Shown here: positions 49,467-59,075 of the stretch, piece after piece
Numbering within the stretch: position 1 is the first letter of the stretch
How the letters are laid out: each line of letters opens with the position of its first letter
Source of the DNA: Sediminibacterium sp. Gen4
Lineage (GTDB): Bacteria > Bacteroidota > Bacteroidia > Chitinophagales > Chitinophagaceae
Length of the DNA: 64,000 bases
Reading direction: 5' to 3'
Assembly: GCA_013391385.1 (NCBI GenBank)
Contig: JACBFI010000018.1
Coordinates: forward strand, 1 to 64,000
Made by a program: the position numbers and the translations under genes
The notes under the pieces: generated by a model
The model's database searches: none
Told to the model about the DNA's origin: nothing
The model's input: only the letters and a program-made list of their open reading frames with translations

Positions 49467-50615
49467 TTATTTTACAGATCTGCCCTTCCACTGATAACTG
49501 CCAAATTTACCCAGCCATCCCGCAATCACCGTATACAAAAGATGTAATGGCTGCATCAATGGAAAATACAATAAAGTATCATGTTGCTGGTAAAACTTAC
49601 TCACCGGCCACAGGAAATACAATTCCACCGTTGTTTTAATCAGCATGAATGTGAGCCAATGGGCAATTTCTCCTGCAACGAAAAGATTGATCGGTAACAA
49701 TACCAATAAAGCCAAATTGACTGCATACACCAACGCAAGTATTCGGAATACCGATTTGTCATCATACCGATCTGCCTTACTCGCCCAACGTATTCGTTGG
49801 TTCAAAAAATCCTTCCAGGTAAACATGGGAGCAGTGGTTACAATACCAGCAGGATGAAACAAATAACCCAATTGTCTCGGATACCGTTGTTTGATCTTAT
49901 ACATCAATAACATATCATCACCACTGGCTAATTGATCGATGCCTTTGAATTGTCCTACTTCATAAAATACCGCTTTCTTGTAAGCTAGATTAGCGCCGTT
50001 GCACATAGTATGGTATCCGGCGGATACGGCAGCTGCAGTGATGCCCTGTAAACTGAGGAAATCTAATAACTGAAAAAGCGATAATACACCTGATTGATGG
50101 GTGAACATCACCGGACCCGCCACGAATACTGCATCATTTGTTTGTATGTATGCATCATACAATTCCAGCCATCTTTCAGGGATTTCACAATCAGCATCTG
50201 TGGTAATAATCCAATCAGTTTTACTTTTGCTGATGGCCAATTCTATGGCTTTCTTTTTATAAGCATTGATGGAAGATGCATCTACATGTTCCGCAAGATT
50301 GATCAAATACAGATTGTCATGCGTTTGTTGTAGCGCTTGAACAATTTCAACCGTAGCATCAGTAGAATGATCATTCACTACAATGACATCGAATAATGCT
50401 TTCGGATAAGATTGTTGAAGAATACTTTTCAAGCAAGTACCGATACCTGCTGCTTCATTTCTAGCAGGAATGATAACTGAAAAAGAAATAATAGGGTTGC
50501 TGTTTTTTTTAGGCGTAAAGATTTGCAACCTAGAAAACCATTTTCTGTATTGCATAATTAGCATGCAATAAGCCAATAGCAAAATGGAGATCAATAGAAG
50601 CGCAGCCAAATACAT
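49467..50615 (-). CDS. Membrane-anchored family 2 glycosyltransferase
   Basis: This protein has 382 residues. An N-terminal helix (about 3-20) is followed by the GT2 domain: FSVIIPARNEAAGIGTCLKSIL, VIVVNDHSTDATVEIV, and ITTDADCEIPERWL with the DxD-like metal site (about 128-131). ASGDDMLLMYKIKQ and QRIRWASKADRYD follow, the QxxRW-like motif of processive enzymes. Two to three C-terminal helices follow. It should transfer sugars to a lipid carrier or growing polysaccharide. Start is ATG 50615; a TTG further up is in frame but unlikely. Confidence 0.9.
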   Translation of the reverse strand: MYLAALLLISILLLAYCMLIMQYRKWFSRLQIFTPKKNSNPIISFSVIIPARNEAAGIGTCLKSILQQSYPKALFDVIVVNDHSTDATVEIVQALQQTHDNLYLINLAEHVDASSINAYKKKAIELAISKSKTDWIITTDADCEIPERWLELYDAYIQTNDAVFVAGPVMFTHQSGVLSLFQLLDFLSLQGITAAAVSAGYHTMCNGANLAYKKAVFYEVGQFKGIDQLASGDDMLLMYKIKQRYPRQLGYLFHPAGIVTTAPMFTWKDFLNQRIRWASKADRYDDKSVFRILALVYAVNLALLVLLPINLFVAGEIAHWLTFMLIKTTVELYFLWPVSKFYQQHDTLLYFPLMQPLHLLYTVIAGWLGKFGSYQWKGRSVK

Positions 50616-50686
50616 AGAACAAAGAAACTTAAATAAATGCAACTATTGGCATAGGCATTTGTATGAATATATAAGCATGCCGATTT

Positions 50687-51493
50687 TCATAGTTGTGCCG
50701 CGATCAATAGGTCTTGCTTATACTTTTCTTGTAATAAATGATGTCCTGCTGATAACTCCGTAACGCTTACCCATGACTCGATGCCTTTTTGCAAACGATA
50801 TCCGTGCGTGGCAAGGATAACTCTATCATACTTACCAAAAATGAGCTGAACCGTTATTTTGTGAGCGCTGATTGTTTTTTTCAAACCTGCAAACGATGGA
50901 CGGAACAACCGCATAGTAGTCCATCGTTGGTATAATATTTTTCTTTCCTGCTCATGATCCAAATAATGATGCACAAAACGAATGATACTTTTATTGAACA
51001 AACCCAGCGAGCCTGCTAAACGCATCAATACAAACATCCATCCGGGATGCCGCATAGAGAAAGCAAATAAACGATTGCCAATCCATGTTTGCGTAGACAG
51101 CCGTTGCCAGGGGTTTTTATGTAATCCATCTGGGGCCATTAATACCAGTTGATAAAATCGATCGGGAAAGGATGCCAGTAATTGCAAACAAACCCTGCCA
51201 CCCATGCTGTATCCCATGAGTAGAATAGGTTTCTCTGGAGGAATGATCCTGTTCATGATCTCCAGTAATTCAGCGGGTTGCAGGAGCAGACCTTCGTTCC
51301 AAACTGTTTGTCCATGGAAAGGTAAATCAATGGAAATCAAGGTGTACGAAGCTCCTAATTCCCTTTCAAAAAGCCCGAACTTGCTACCATCCTCTCCATA
51401 ACCATGAAAGCAACAGATATAGGTAGGTCCGGACCCAAAACGATAGTAATGAATCTGCGATTGGCGGTAGCGGATAAAATGCGATGTTACCAA
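50687..51493 (-). CDS. Alpha/beta hydrolase
   Basis: This protein has 268 residues. The alpha/beta hydrolase fold is clear: CFHGYGEDGSKFG (oxyanion HG motif), DLPFHGQT, GYSMGGRVCLQLL (nucleophile Ser in GxSxG, about 96), FGKYDRVI (Asp, about 224) and SAGHHLLQ (His, about 252). It has no signal peptide, so it is cytoplasmic. The substrate is unknown; esterase, thioesterase and MenH-like enzymes share this layout. It is divergent from the MarR gene and shares a 75-nt control region with it. Confidence 0.87.
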   Translation of the reverse strand: MVTSHFIRYRQSQIHYYRFGSGPTYICCFHGYGEDGSKFGLFERELGASYTLISIDLPFHGQTVWNEGLLLQPAELLEIMNRIIPPEKPILLMGYSMGGRVCLQLLASFPDRFYQLVLMAPDGLHKNPWQRLSTQTWIGNRLFAFSMRHPGWMFVLMRLAGSLGLFNKSIIRFVHHYLDHEQERKILYQRWTTMRLFRPSFAGLKKTISAHKITVQLIFGKYDRVILATHGYRLQKGIESWVSVTELSAGHHLLQEKYKQDLLIAAQL

Positions 51494-51549
51494 TGGAATT
51501 TTAAGGTTTTATTCTTGGCAATCTCAAAGAAACGAATTTACTTTGAAAA

Positions 51550-51563
51550 TAGTTGCATAACTA
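51550..51563. promoter_or_regulatory. Putative MarR operator TAGTT-N4-AACTA
   Basis: TAGTTGCATAACTA lies 5 nt before the MarR ATG and between two divergent genes. Its arms are perfect, and TAGTTGCATAACTA-like sequences are typical of MarR-family sites. Confidence 0.55.
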
Positions 51564-51568
51564 ACTAT

Positions 51569-52009
51569 ATGCCAAACAACCAATTTAAAAGAGGGGAATT
51601 ATACAGTGTGATCAATGGAATGGCTTCTACAGCTGTAGCCAGAAGATTACAAAAGAATTTTAGACAGGCAGGACTGGAGATCACGATCGAACAATGGAGT
51701 GTTTTGTATCACTTATGGAAAGAAGATTGTTTGAGTCAGCAGGAATTGTGTAACCGAACTTTTCGTGATAAACCCAGTATCACCAGACTGATTGATAACC
51801 TGGAGAAACAAAAGCTGGTAAAAAGAACCGCATCGAAAGAAGACAGAAGAATCAATCTGGTTTGCTTAACCGATGCTGCTAAAGCATTACAAGACATCAC
51901 GATTGACCTAGCCAATCAAACCATGAATGAGGCATTGATAGGCGTGAATAAAGAAGAGATTGAAACGGTGAAGTCTGTGTTTCAAAGGGTGTATGATAAT
52001 CTGACATGA
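51569..52009 (+). CDS. MarR-family transcription regulator
   Basis: This protein has 146 residues. The winged-helix core is CLSQQELCNRTFRDKPSITRLIDNLEKQKLVKRTASKEDRRINLVCLTDAAKAL (about 54-108), with the D-R-R wing. Helices at both ends form the dimer. Start was set at ATG 51569, directly behind the palindrome; 55 further in-frame upstream codons are non-family sequence. It probably represses itself and the divergent hydrolase gene in response to a phenolic or lipophilic ligand. The next gene in the same direction encodes an acyl-CoA dehydrogenase. Confidence 0.92.
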   Translation: MPNNQFKRGELYSVINGMASTAVARRLQKNFRQAGLEITIEQWSVLYHLWKEDCLSQQELCNRTFRDKPSITRLIDNLEKQKLVKRTASKEDRRINLVCLTDAAKALQDITIDLANQTMNEALIGVNKEEIETVKSVFQRVYDNLT

Positions 52010-52022
52010 TAGCTTATTGCTG

Positions 52023-52079
52023 ATGGCAAATAGATCATAGTAGTGAATTTTTAAGTTTAATAGTATTACTATTTGCCAT
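52023..52079. repeat. Word-repeat palindrome, ATGGCAAATAG family
   Basis: Perfect 11-bp arms ATGGCAAATAG (52023-52033) and CTATTTGCCAT (52069-52079) have partly complementary inner words (ATAGTAGT with ATTACTAT). It lies between the MarR and acyl-CoA dehydrogenase genes. Confidence 0.8.
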
Positions 52080-52126
52080 GAACCATACGCTATACGCTAA
52101 TACTAAAATATTAAAACTATCTTCCC

Positions 52127-53917
52127 ATGGAAACAACAAAACAATCGAAAGCCCTGTTGGGTGGTGAGTGGCTCATTAAAGAGAGCAATCCCTTCGAAAC
52201 CTTCATACCGGAGGATTTCAATGAAGAGCAACGCATGGTCATGGATATGTGTACGCAGTTTCTCGATGCTGAAGTGCTTCCTATCGTGGAAAGAATTGAT
52301 AAACTAGAGACCGGCTTAATGCCTTCTCTATTGGAAAAGGCAGGCGAGCAAGGATTACTGTCTACTTCCTTTCCGGAACAATATGGTGGATTGGGGAAAG
52401 ATTTTATCACGTCTACCATTGTAAATGAAGGACTGGGTGGCGGACATTCTTTTTCTGTGGCAGTAGCCGCACATACCGGTATTGGTTCATTGCCGATCTT
52501 ATATTTCGGCACAGAAGAACAGAAACAAAAATACATTCCAAAACTTGCCAGCGGTGAGTGGAAAGGTGCATATGGTTTAACAGAACCCAATAGCGGTAGC
52601 GATGCACTCGGAGCTAAGACAACAGCCAAGTTGAGCGATGATGGTAAATACTATATCCTGAACGGACAAAAATGCTGGATCACCAATGGTGGTTTTGCAG
52701 ATGTGTATACTGTTTTCGCCAAGATTGATGGAGATAAGTTTACTGGATTCATTGTAGAGCGCGGATTCGAAGGATTTACACAAGGACCGGAAGAACATAA
52801 AATGGGTATCAAAGGATCTTCTACAGTTCAATTGTATTTCCAGGATTGTAAAGTGCCGGTTGAAAACGTACTAGGTGAGATTGGTCGCGGACATGTCATC
52901 GCTTTCAATATTTTAAACATCGGTAGACTGAAACTTTGTGCTGCTGCATTGGGTGGATCTAAGCGTGCGGCTACCACATCTATTCAATACGCTATCACAC
53001 GTGAACAGTTCAAATTACCCATCGCGAAGTTCGGTGCCATCAAACATAAAATGGCCGAAATGGCCATTCGTATGTGGGTGTGTGAAAGTGCCTTGTATCG
53101 TGCTTCGAAATGGATTGATGACAAAGAACATGAACTGATGAACAGCGGTAAGAGTTTTGCAGAAGCATTACTTGGAGCTGCTGAAGAATATGCTATCGAA
53201 TGTGCGATGTTGAAAGTGTACGGTAGTGAAGTGCTGGATTACGTGGTAGACGAAGGTGTTCAAATACATGGGGGCAATGGTTTTAGTGATGAGTACATGA
53301 TTTCAAAAGCATATCGCGATAGTCGTATTAACCGTATTTATGAAGGAACCAATGAGATCAATCGTTTATTGACAGTAGATATGGTATTGAAGCGTGCGAT
53401 GAAAGGGAAACTCGATTTGATGGGGCCGGCCATGGCTGTTCAAAAAGAACTCATGAGCATTCCTGACTTTGGTGCAGAAGATGAAGGAGCGTTTGCAAAA
53501 GAGCTGAAATATATTGCCAACTTCAAAAAAGCCATTCTGATGGTTGCAGGAGCCGCTGTTCAAAAGCTGATGATGCAGTTGGAAAAAGAACAAGAAGTGC
53601 TGATGAATATTGCTGATATGGCTATAGAAACTTACAATGCTGAAAGTGCTTTGTTACGTGTTATGAAACTCGCCGAGCAAAAAGGAGAAGCTGCGGTTAA
53701 GTTACAGGCTGATATCATGCGCACTTATTTGTATGATGCGGCAGATCGGATCAACAAATCAGGAAAAGATGCTTTGAACAGTTTTGCCGATGGAGATGAA
53801 CTAAGAATGATGCACATTGGCTTAAAGCGTTTCACCAAAGTAGAACCCTTTAATACCAAGGATGCACGCCGTAGGATCTGTGAAAAGCTGGTGGCTGATA
53901 ATGGATATCACTTCTAA
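52127..53917 (+). CDS. Acyl-CoA dehydrogenase with C-terminal extension
   Basis: This FAD flavoprotein has 596 residues and takes part in fatty-acid beta-oxidation. YGLTEPNSGSDALGAKTTA and WITNGGFADVYTVFAK form the FAD/substrate core. GNGFSDEYMISKAYRDSRINRIYEGTNEI (about 383-411) contains the catalytic Glu in YEGTNEI. The first 400 residues are a standard acyl-CoA dehydrogenase; the last 190 form an extra helical domain as in very-long-chain and ACAD9-type enzymes. A strong terminator follows. It is probably regulated by the preceding MarR gene. Confidence 0.92.
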   Translation: METTKQSKALLGGEWLIKESNPFETFIPEDFNEEQRMVMDMCTQFLDAEVLPIVERIDKLETGLMPSLLEKAGEQGLLSTSFPEQYGGLGKDFITSTIVNEGLGGGHSFSVAVAAHTGIGSLPILYFGTEEQKQKYIPKLASGEWKGAYGLTEPNSGSDALGAKTTAKLSDDGKYYILNGQKCWITNGGFADVYTVFAKIDGDKFTGFIVERGFEGFTQGPEEHKMGIKGSSTVQLYFQDCKVPVENVLGEIGRGHVIAFNILNIGRLKLCAAALGGSKRAATTSIQYAITREQFKLPIAKFGAIKHKMAEMAIRMWVCESALYRASKWIDDKEHELMNSGKSFAEALLGAAEEYAIECAMLKVYGSEVLDYVVDEGVQIHGGNGFSDEYMISKAYRDSRINRIYEGTNEINRLLTVDMVLKRAMKGKLDLMGPAMAVQKELMSIPDFGAEDEGAFAKELKYIANFKKAILMVAGAAVQKLMMQLEKEQEVLMNIADMAIETYNAESALLRVMKLAEQKGEAAVKLQADIMRTYLYDAADRINKSGKDALNSFADGDELRMMHIGLKRFTKVEPFNTKDARRRICEKLVADNGYHF

Positions 53918-53997
53918 GAAAAAAAATCGGCAAAAATTACCGTTTTTCACAAAGATTTTACATATTTGGTTTTTGTTTTACGGTTGCTTGCTCAAAC

Positions 53998-54033
53998 AAA
54001 GGTCTCACTGTTCAAAAGCAGTGAGGCCTTTTT
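53998..54033 (+). terminator. Intrinsic terminator after acyl-CoA dehydrogenase
   Basis: AAAGGTCTCACTG (53998-54010) pairs with CAGTGAGGCCTTT (54019-54031) with one wobble, followed by a T run. It lies between the dehydrogenase and amidase genes. Confidence 0.9.
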
Positions 54034-54059
54034 GTTTGGATTTATATTAACTTGATCCA

Positions 54060-55229
54060 ATGAAATATTCTCTTTTATTGCTTTTAATGGTGGTTTGTTT
54101 TCAAGGAATGACACAAAATCGTTTGTATGAGCCTTGGATCGGAAGATCTACCGGAAAGCTGCCTGCATTGGCTTATGGCTTAGGAGAAGATCGCTTAGGT
54201 GGCGCTAAACTGGGGTATATCGATTCAAATATCGCTCTGCGTGTAATGGATACTGTAAAAGGAATGTACTTGGTTCAGTTGTCTAAATTTCATCAGGCAT
54301 ATATTGAGCAACAGTATGTAAAGACAGACAGTCTAAATAAATTAAAACCCTGGTATGTCACCGGATCCATCAGTGCCAAAGGTGATTCAGCCTATGACTA
54401 TATCAATGTGATCATAGATGAGAAACTTCCCTATAAAAGTTGGATGGAAATCAATCCTTCTAAAATTGTGGTAGATATTTTCGGGGTTCAAAGTAATACG
54501 AACTGGATCACACAATTGTCTTCACTAAAGGAAGTGAAGAATGTGTACTATCATCAAACAGAAGATGATGTATTCAGACTTACCATTGAATTGAAACACA
54601 AACAACATTGGGGGTATAGCATTGCATACAATGGAAGAGCATTGGTGGTGAAAATTAAAAGACAACCTTCCCTACTCGATATTCGAAAATTAAAAATAGC
54701 GATTGATGCAGGTCATGGTGGAACCAATACCGGCGCCACAGGAATCAAAGCAAAAGCATCCGAAAAAGTATATACCCTTCGCTTTGCTAAAGCACTTCAG
54801 AAATACCTGAAAACAAAAGGAGTAAAGCAAATCATCATGACCCGAACCGATGATACCACATTCGATAATAAAGACCGTATTCTTTGGTTGCAGGAACAAA
54901 ATCCGGATATATTAATCAGTCTACACCTGAACTCTAGTGCTAATACCAATGTTAGTGGAACCAGTACTTATTATAAACACATCGGATTCAGACCCCTTAC
55001 CAATACCATTCTGAAACGTATGCTCGAATTAAAACTTAATGAATTTGGGAATGTTGGAAGCTTCAATTTTGCGCTTAACTCTCCAACTGATTTCCCCAAT
55101 GCTTTGGTAGAAATTGCTTTTCTAAGTAATGAAACAGATGAAAAGAAGATCATCACTCCGAAATTTCATGATGATGTGGCGAAAAAAATTCATTTGGGAT
55201 TGGTGGACTGGTTGAAAACATTAAAATAA
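54060..55229 (+). CDS. N-acetylmuramoyl-L-alanine amidase (Amidase_3)
   Basis: This protein has 389 residues. It has a signal peptide (about 1-18), then an N-terminal SH3- or AMIN-like beta region (about 30-215). The catalytic Amidase_3 domain follows: IAIDAGHGGTNTGATG (Zn His, about 222), KASEKVYTLRFAKAL (Zn Glu), DILISLHLNSS (Zn His, about 290) and ALVEIAFLSNETDE (catalytic Glu). It cleaves the bond between muramic acid and the stem peptide in the periplasm, for cell separation or wall turnover. It is convergent with the S9 peptidase gene; a long hairpin separates them. Confidence 0.92.
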   Translation: MKYSLLLLLMVVCFQGMTQNRLYEPWIGRSTGKLPALAYGLGEDRLGGAKLGYIDSNIALRVMDTVKGMYLVQLSKFHQAYIEQQYVKTDSLNKLKPWYVTGSISAKGDSAYDYINVIIDEKLPYKSWMEINPSKIVVDIFGVQSNTNWITQLSSLKEVKNVYYHQTEDDVFRLTIELKHKQHWGYSIAYNGRALVVKIKRQPSLLDIRKLKIAIDAGHGGTNTGATGIKAKASEKVYTLRFAKALQKYLKTKGVKQIIMTRTDDTTFDNKDRILWLQEQNPDILISLHLNSSANTNVSGTSTYYKHIGFRPLTNTILKRMLELKLNEFGNVGSFNFALNSPTDFPNALVEIAFLSNETDEKKIITPKFHDDVAKKIHLGLVDWLKTLK

Positions 55230-55238
55230 TTATATAGA

Positions 55239-55301
55239 AAAACCTCTGCACCCTTTTTGTTGCGTATCTTAACCGCAGCGAAAAGAGGATGCAGAGGTTT
55301 C
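55239..55301. terminator. Bidirectional hairpin between amidase and S9 peptidase genes
   Basis: AAACCTCTGCA (from 55240) pairs with TGCAGAGGTTT (to 55300); the inner CCTTTTTGTTGCG pairs imperfectly with CGCAGCGAAAAGAGG. It is in the gap between convergent genes. Confidence 0.8.
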
Positions 55302-55314
55302 GCTAAGAGTAGGT

Positions 55315-57465
55315 TTAATGTTTGATAAACCGATCAAAGAATTCAATCGTTCTCAACATCTGATCAATTCTTTGTCTGTTATTACCGCTTCTTGTTAATT
55401 CATGGGTTCCGCCGGGGTGACGAACATATTCAACGGTTCTGCCCAGTACCTTTAAGCTTTTGTACAACATTTCACTTTGAATCACACCTGTGCGTAAATC
55501 ATTCTCTCCATGAAAAATAATAAATGGAGTTTTGATTTGATCTACATAATTGATGGGTGATTCTCTTTTCAAAAGAGGAATTACTTTTTCTTCCCAAGGG
55601 TAACCACCAAAATAATTCGGAACCAATCTCCAAGCATTGCCCTCACCAAAAAAAGTACCTAATTCATATACACCTCTTTGTGCACAAGCCGCTTTGAAAC
55701 GTTGATCATGTGCAATGATCCATGCTACTAAATAACCGGCATAAGAGCCACCGGTGACTGCCAATCTGCTGGTATCAATAAAACCACCGGCACCTGCTTT
55801 ATCAAGATAAGTCAACACATCAGAAGTGGGTCCTGCACCCCAGTCATTGATATTGCCTCGTAAAAAATCCAATCCATATCCACCTGAACCTCTCGGATTT
55901 CCGTACACGACCACATAACCTTTTGCAGTATAATACTGGAATTCATGCCACATGGAATTTTCACCGGGTCCCCACATGGCTGAAGGGCCGCCATGAATAT
56001 TCAGAATAGTAGGATATTTTTTTCCGGGTTCATAGTTAGTAGGTTTCATGACCCAATATTCTACTGTCATGCCTTTCTCATTGACGAAAGATGCTTTTTC
56101 AGGAAAACTAAGTTTTTTCTGTTGCAACCATTCATGGTTAAAAGCAGTGAGACGTTCTTCATTCTTCATATTCAAATCAGCGCGGTAGAGTTCTGATGGA
56201 TTGCTGACCTGTGTTTTGGTATAAATAATCTGATTGCCACGCAAATCAAAACTACTGATACCCGCATCAAAAGAAGAGAGTGCAGTTACCTGACGAGTTT
56301 TTATATCTGCACGATACAAAGGAGCACCGCCATTGCTTTGTGCAGTGAAATATAAAAACTGCTCATCTTTACTCCAGGTAATACCACCCTTGTTTCTGTC
56401 AAAGGGGATGACGATCATATCTTTTGTAGTGCCATTCAATGGCATGATGGCCAGTGTAGGAATACTTACAAAAGAAGTATTGCCAAACTGAAAAGCCAGC
56501 CATTTTCCGGAAGGGGAGATCACTGGATTATTATAATTCTTACCCTCTTCACCCAATATCTTTTTTAAGTTACTACCATCTGTATTACACAGATAAATAT
56601 GCCCTTCCAATTCGCGGTCAGGATGTTGACTTAACACTGCGTTCCCTGTTAAGATCAATTGTTTCCCATCGGGAGAAAAATCAGCACTGCCAAAACGGTT
56701 GAATCCATGGGTAATGGCTTTCGGAACTGCATTTGGACTGGCATCCATGATGAAGAAATGATTGAATGTTAATTCAGGAGAAGTAGTGGCTTCTTGCTGA
56801 AAGTTCAGTTTATTGAATACTTTGGCTTTTTGTGCTGAAGCATTCAGATTCAAATAAGCCCTGATTTCTTCAGTAGAACCATCCGGATCAGGTTTTGCAT
56901 TACTGCTCAGCAAGTGTTCATTGCCGGGGAAACCGGGTTTCTCCAATGACCAAACAGGAGGTTTTTTACCCGGATTGAGCTCTTCATCATTCACCAATTG
57001 CTCCAGTCGAATATTGGCAGAGAAAAGGATCTTTTTTCCATCCGGACTCCATTTCGGATTACCTACCCCATAGCGGAATTTGGTCAATTGAATCGGTTCG
57101 CCCCCTTCCATGGATAAAAGAAATAATTGGGGTCTACCCTCCGCAGCTCTCACAAACAATAATTGCTTGCTATCCGGACTCCAAACCGGCTGTCCGGCAG
57201 GCTGGCTGGTTAACTGGCGGATGCTGCCTGACCCATCATTTTGAAGGAGATAAAGTTTGTTGACGTACCGGTATTCCCATTTGGTATCACCCTCTGGTTC
57301 AATACTGGTAACCGTAAATAGTGTTTTACTGCCATCAGGACTAAGGTTTACATTTCCGACCTGCTGGATCTTCAACATATCTGTTACTTTGATGGTCTCG
57401 CTGCCGTTTTGAGCGATCACAAATTGAACCAGACAAAGGCTGATCCAAACAAATAAATGCTTCAT
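55315..57465 (-). CDS. S9-family prolyl oligopeptidase-like peptidase
   Basis: This protein has 716 residues. A signal peptide (MKHLFVWISLCLVQFVIAQ) is followed by a WD40/PD40-type beta-propeller (about 40-430; repeats such as QPVWSPDSKQLLFVR, NPKWSPDGKKILFSA and SADFSPDGKQLILTG). The C-terminal alpha/beta hydrolase has TGGSYAGYL (nucleophile Ser), GENDLRTG (Asp) and GGTHEL (His). It should cut peptides, possibly dipeptides after Pro, in the periplasm. Start ATG 57465 gives the signal peptide; an ATG six codons upstream is possible. Confidence 0.92.
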   Translation of the reverse strand: MKHLFVWISLCLVQFVIAQNGSETIKVTDMLKIQQVGNVNLSPDGSKTLFTVTSIEPEGDTKWEYRYVNKLYLLQNDGSGSIRQLTSQPAGQPVWSPDSKQLLFVRAAEGRPQLFLLSMEGGEPIQLTKFRYGVGNPKWSPDGKKILFSANIRLEQLVNDEELNPGKKPPVWSLEKPGFPGNEHLLSSNAKPDPDGSTEEIRAYLNLNASAQKAKVFNKLNFQQEATTSPELTFNHFFIMDASPNAVPKAITHGFNRFGSADFSPDGKQLILTGNAVLSQHPDRELEGHIYLCNTDGSNLKKILGEEGKNYNNPVISPSGKWLAFQFGNTSFVSIPTLAIMPLNGTTKDMIVIPFDRNKGGITWSKDEQFLYFTAQSNGGAPLYRADIKTRQVTALSSFDAGISSFDLRGNQIIYTKTQVSNPSELYRADLNMKNEERLTAFNHEWLQQKKLSFPEKASFVNEKGMTVEYWVMKPTNYEPGKKYPTILNIHGGPSAMWGPGENSMWHEFQYYTAKGYVVVYGNPRGSGGYGLDFLRGNINDWGAGPTSDVLTYLDKAGAGGFIDTSRLAVTGGSYAGYLVAWIIAHDQRFKAACAQRGVYELGTFFGEGNAWRLVPNYFGGYPWEEKVIPLLKRESPINYVDQIKTPFIIFHGENDLRTGVIQSEMLYKSLKVLGRTVEYVRHPGGTHELTRSGNNRQRIDQMLRTIEFFDRFIKH

Positions 57466-57541
57466 GGTGTTGATTTGAAGCATTTAAAGTACAAATAAAT
57501 GACATGCGCTTTCGTACTTTTACGGTCTAAAACAATGAAAA

Positions 57542-57892
57542 ATGGGTAAACTGGTGCAAGAGTTCAATGATTACAGGGAGAAAATGAATGAGGTGATCCT
57601 GAGTAAGAATAATCTGGTGATGAAGCGACTCTGGAATTTGGATACCAATACTTATGATGATGGGGCATTGGATAAAAAGACCAAGGAAATGTTAGGATTG
57701 GTTGCCAGTATGGTATTGCGTTGCGATGACTGCATTAAATACCATTTGGGAAAATGTCATGAATTAGGCGTGAATACAGACGAAATGTATGAGATATTTG
57801 CAGTAGCAAATATTGTAGGCGGCACCATTGTGATTCCGCATACCAGAAGAGCTGCTGAATATTGGGAAGAATTAATGGGAACTACGTCTTAA
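57542..57892 (+). CDS. Carboxymuconolactone decarboxylase/AhpD-like protein
   Basis: This all-helical protein has 116 residues. The AhpD-type redox motif C-D-D-C-x5-H (VLRCDDCIKYHLGKCHELG, about 61-79) is complete. Members are peroxidase-partner or decarboxylase-like proteins; the CxxC form suggests a thiol redox role. It is divergent from the S9 gene and 53 nt upstream of the KorB gene, so it may share a transcript with it. A TACTTTTA near-match to the -7 element lies about 28 nt before the ATG. Confidence 0.87.
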   Translation: MGKLVQEFNDYREKMNEVILSKNNLVMKRLWNLDTNTYDDGALDKKTKEMLGLVASMVLRCDDCIKYHLGKCHELGVNTDEMYEIFAVANIVGGTIVIPHTRRAAEYWEELMGTTS

Positions 57893-57945
57893 AAGTTCCG
57901 GAACTTTATAGAGCCATTTATCTGATCACATAATTATAGATCTGA

Positions 57946-58989
57946 ATGTCAACAACAACTACAAATACTCCTTCAACGCTAACAGCCAAAGATTTTGCAA
58001 CAGATCAGGAAGTGCGTTGGTGTCCGGGTTGCGGCGATTATTCCATCTTAGCACAAGTGCAAAAGATCATGCCGGGCATTGGAGTGCCTAAAGAAAATAT
58101 CGTAATCATCAGCGGTATCGGATGCAGCAGTCGTTTCCCGTATTATATGAATACCTATGGTATGCATTCGATTCATGGAAGGGCAACAGCCATTGCCAGT
58201 GGATTGAAAGCCACCAGACCTGAACTCAGTGTTTGGATTGTTACCGGTGATGGGGATGGATTGAGTATTGGGGGTAATCATACCATCCATTTATTGAGAA
58301 GAAATTTTGATGTCAATATTTTATTGTTCAATAACCAGATTTACGGATTAACCAAGGGACAATATTCTCCTACTTCTGAAGAACATAAAATAACCAAGAG
58401 TACTCCTTTCGGAAGCATTGATCATCCATTCAATCCATTGGCTTTGGCTATGGGAGCAGACGCTAGCTTTATTGCACGTAGTATGGATCGTGACCCCAAG
58501 CATCTGCAAATCATGCTTACACGTGCCCATCAGCATAAAGGAGCTTCTTTATTAGAGATCTATCAGAATTGCAATATTTTCAATGACGGTGCTTTTGAGA
58601 TTTTTACTGAGAAAGGAAGTAAGATGGATGAAGCCTTATTCTTAGAGCAAGGAAAACCTCTGGTGTATGGCGCCAATCAACAAAAAGGCATCAAGTTGGA
58701 TGGAATGAAGCCGGTAGTAGTAGACCTTACCGATGGCACACATAGCATAGATGATTTATGGATGCATGATGAGCGTGATTTTTATAAAGCACAGGTATTG
58801 ATTCGAATGTTTGATAATCCTAATCAGCAAGGCACTCATTTCCCCAGACCTTTTGGTGTATTCTTTGAAACAGACAGAGCATGTTATGAAGATGTGATGG
58901 CCATGCAGATCGAAGAGATCATTGCTACTAAAGGGAAAGGTGATTTGGATAAATTATTACGTGGTAAAGAAGTATGGGAAATTGTTTGA
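57946..58989 (+). CDS. korB: 2-oxoacid:ferredoxin oxidoreductase beta subunit
   Basis: This protein has 347 residues. VRWCPGCGDYSILAQ (CxxC near 27-30) and IGCSSR (Cys near 57) are Fe-S cysteines. GDGDGLSIGGNHTIHLLRRN (about 100-119) and LFNNQIYGLTKGQYSPT form the TPP-Mg site. The enzyme oxidises 2-oxoglutarate or a similar 2-oxoacid, reducing ferredoxin and forming acyl-CoA. The alpha subunit gene, which usually precedes it, is not in the neighbourhood; here an AhpD-like gene takes its place. The terminal extension DLDKLLRGKEVWEIV is family-like. Confidence 0.93.
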   Translation: MSTTTTNTPSTLTAKDFATDQEVRWCPGCGDYSILAQVQKIMPGIGVPKENIVIISGIGCSSRFPYYMNTYGMHSIHGRATAIASGLKATRPELSVWIVTGDGDGLSIGGNHTIHLLRRNFDVNILLFNNQIYGLTKGQYSPTSEEHKITKSTPFGSIDHPFNPLALAMGADASFIARSMDRDPKHLQIMLTRAHQHKGASLLEIYQNCNIFNDGAFEIFTEKGSKMDEALFLEQGKPLVYGANQQKGIKLDGMKPVVVDLTDGTHSIDDLWMHDERDFYKAQVLIRMFDNPNQQGTHFPRPFGVFFETDRACYEDVMAMQIEEIIATKGKGDLDKLLRGKEVWEIV

Positions 58990-59011
58990 TTTTCTTACAT
59001 ACATCCATGAT

Positions 59012-59043
59012 AAAAAAGCTCCGATATTTAGTCGGAGCTTTTT
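59012..59043. terminator. Bidirectional intrinsic terminator
   Basis: AAAAAGCTCCGA (59013-59024) pairs with TCGGAGCTTTTT (59032-59043), with A and T tracts on both flanks, between convergent korB and LuxR genes. Confidence 0.92.
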
Positions 59044-59075
59044 CTTTATCAAAACATCATCGAACTGAGACCTTA

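Noticed and set aside
52117-52629. Minus-strand open frame of 170 codons in the acyl-CoA dehydrogenase gene
   Set aside because: It is a shadow of the conserved coding frame, with Ser/Pro/Cys-rich nonsense composition.
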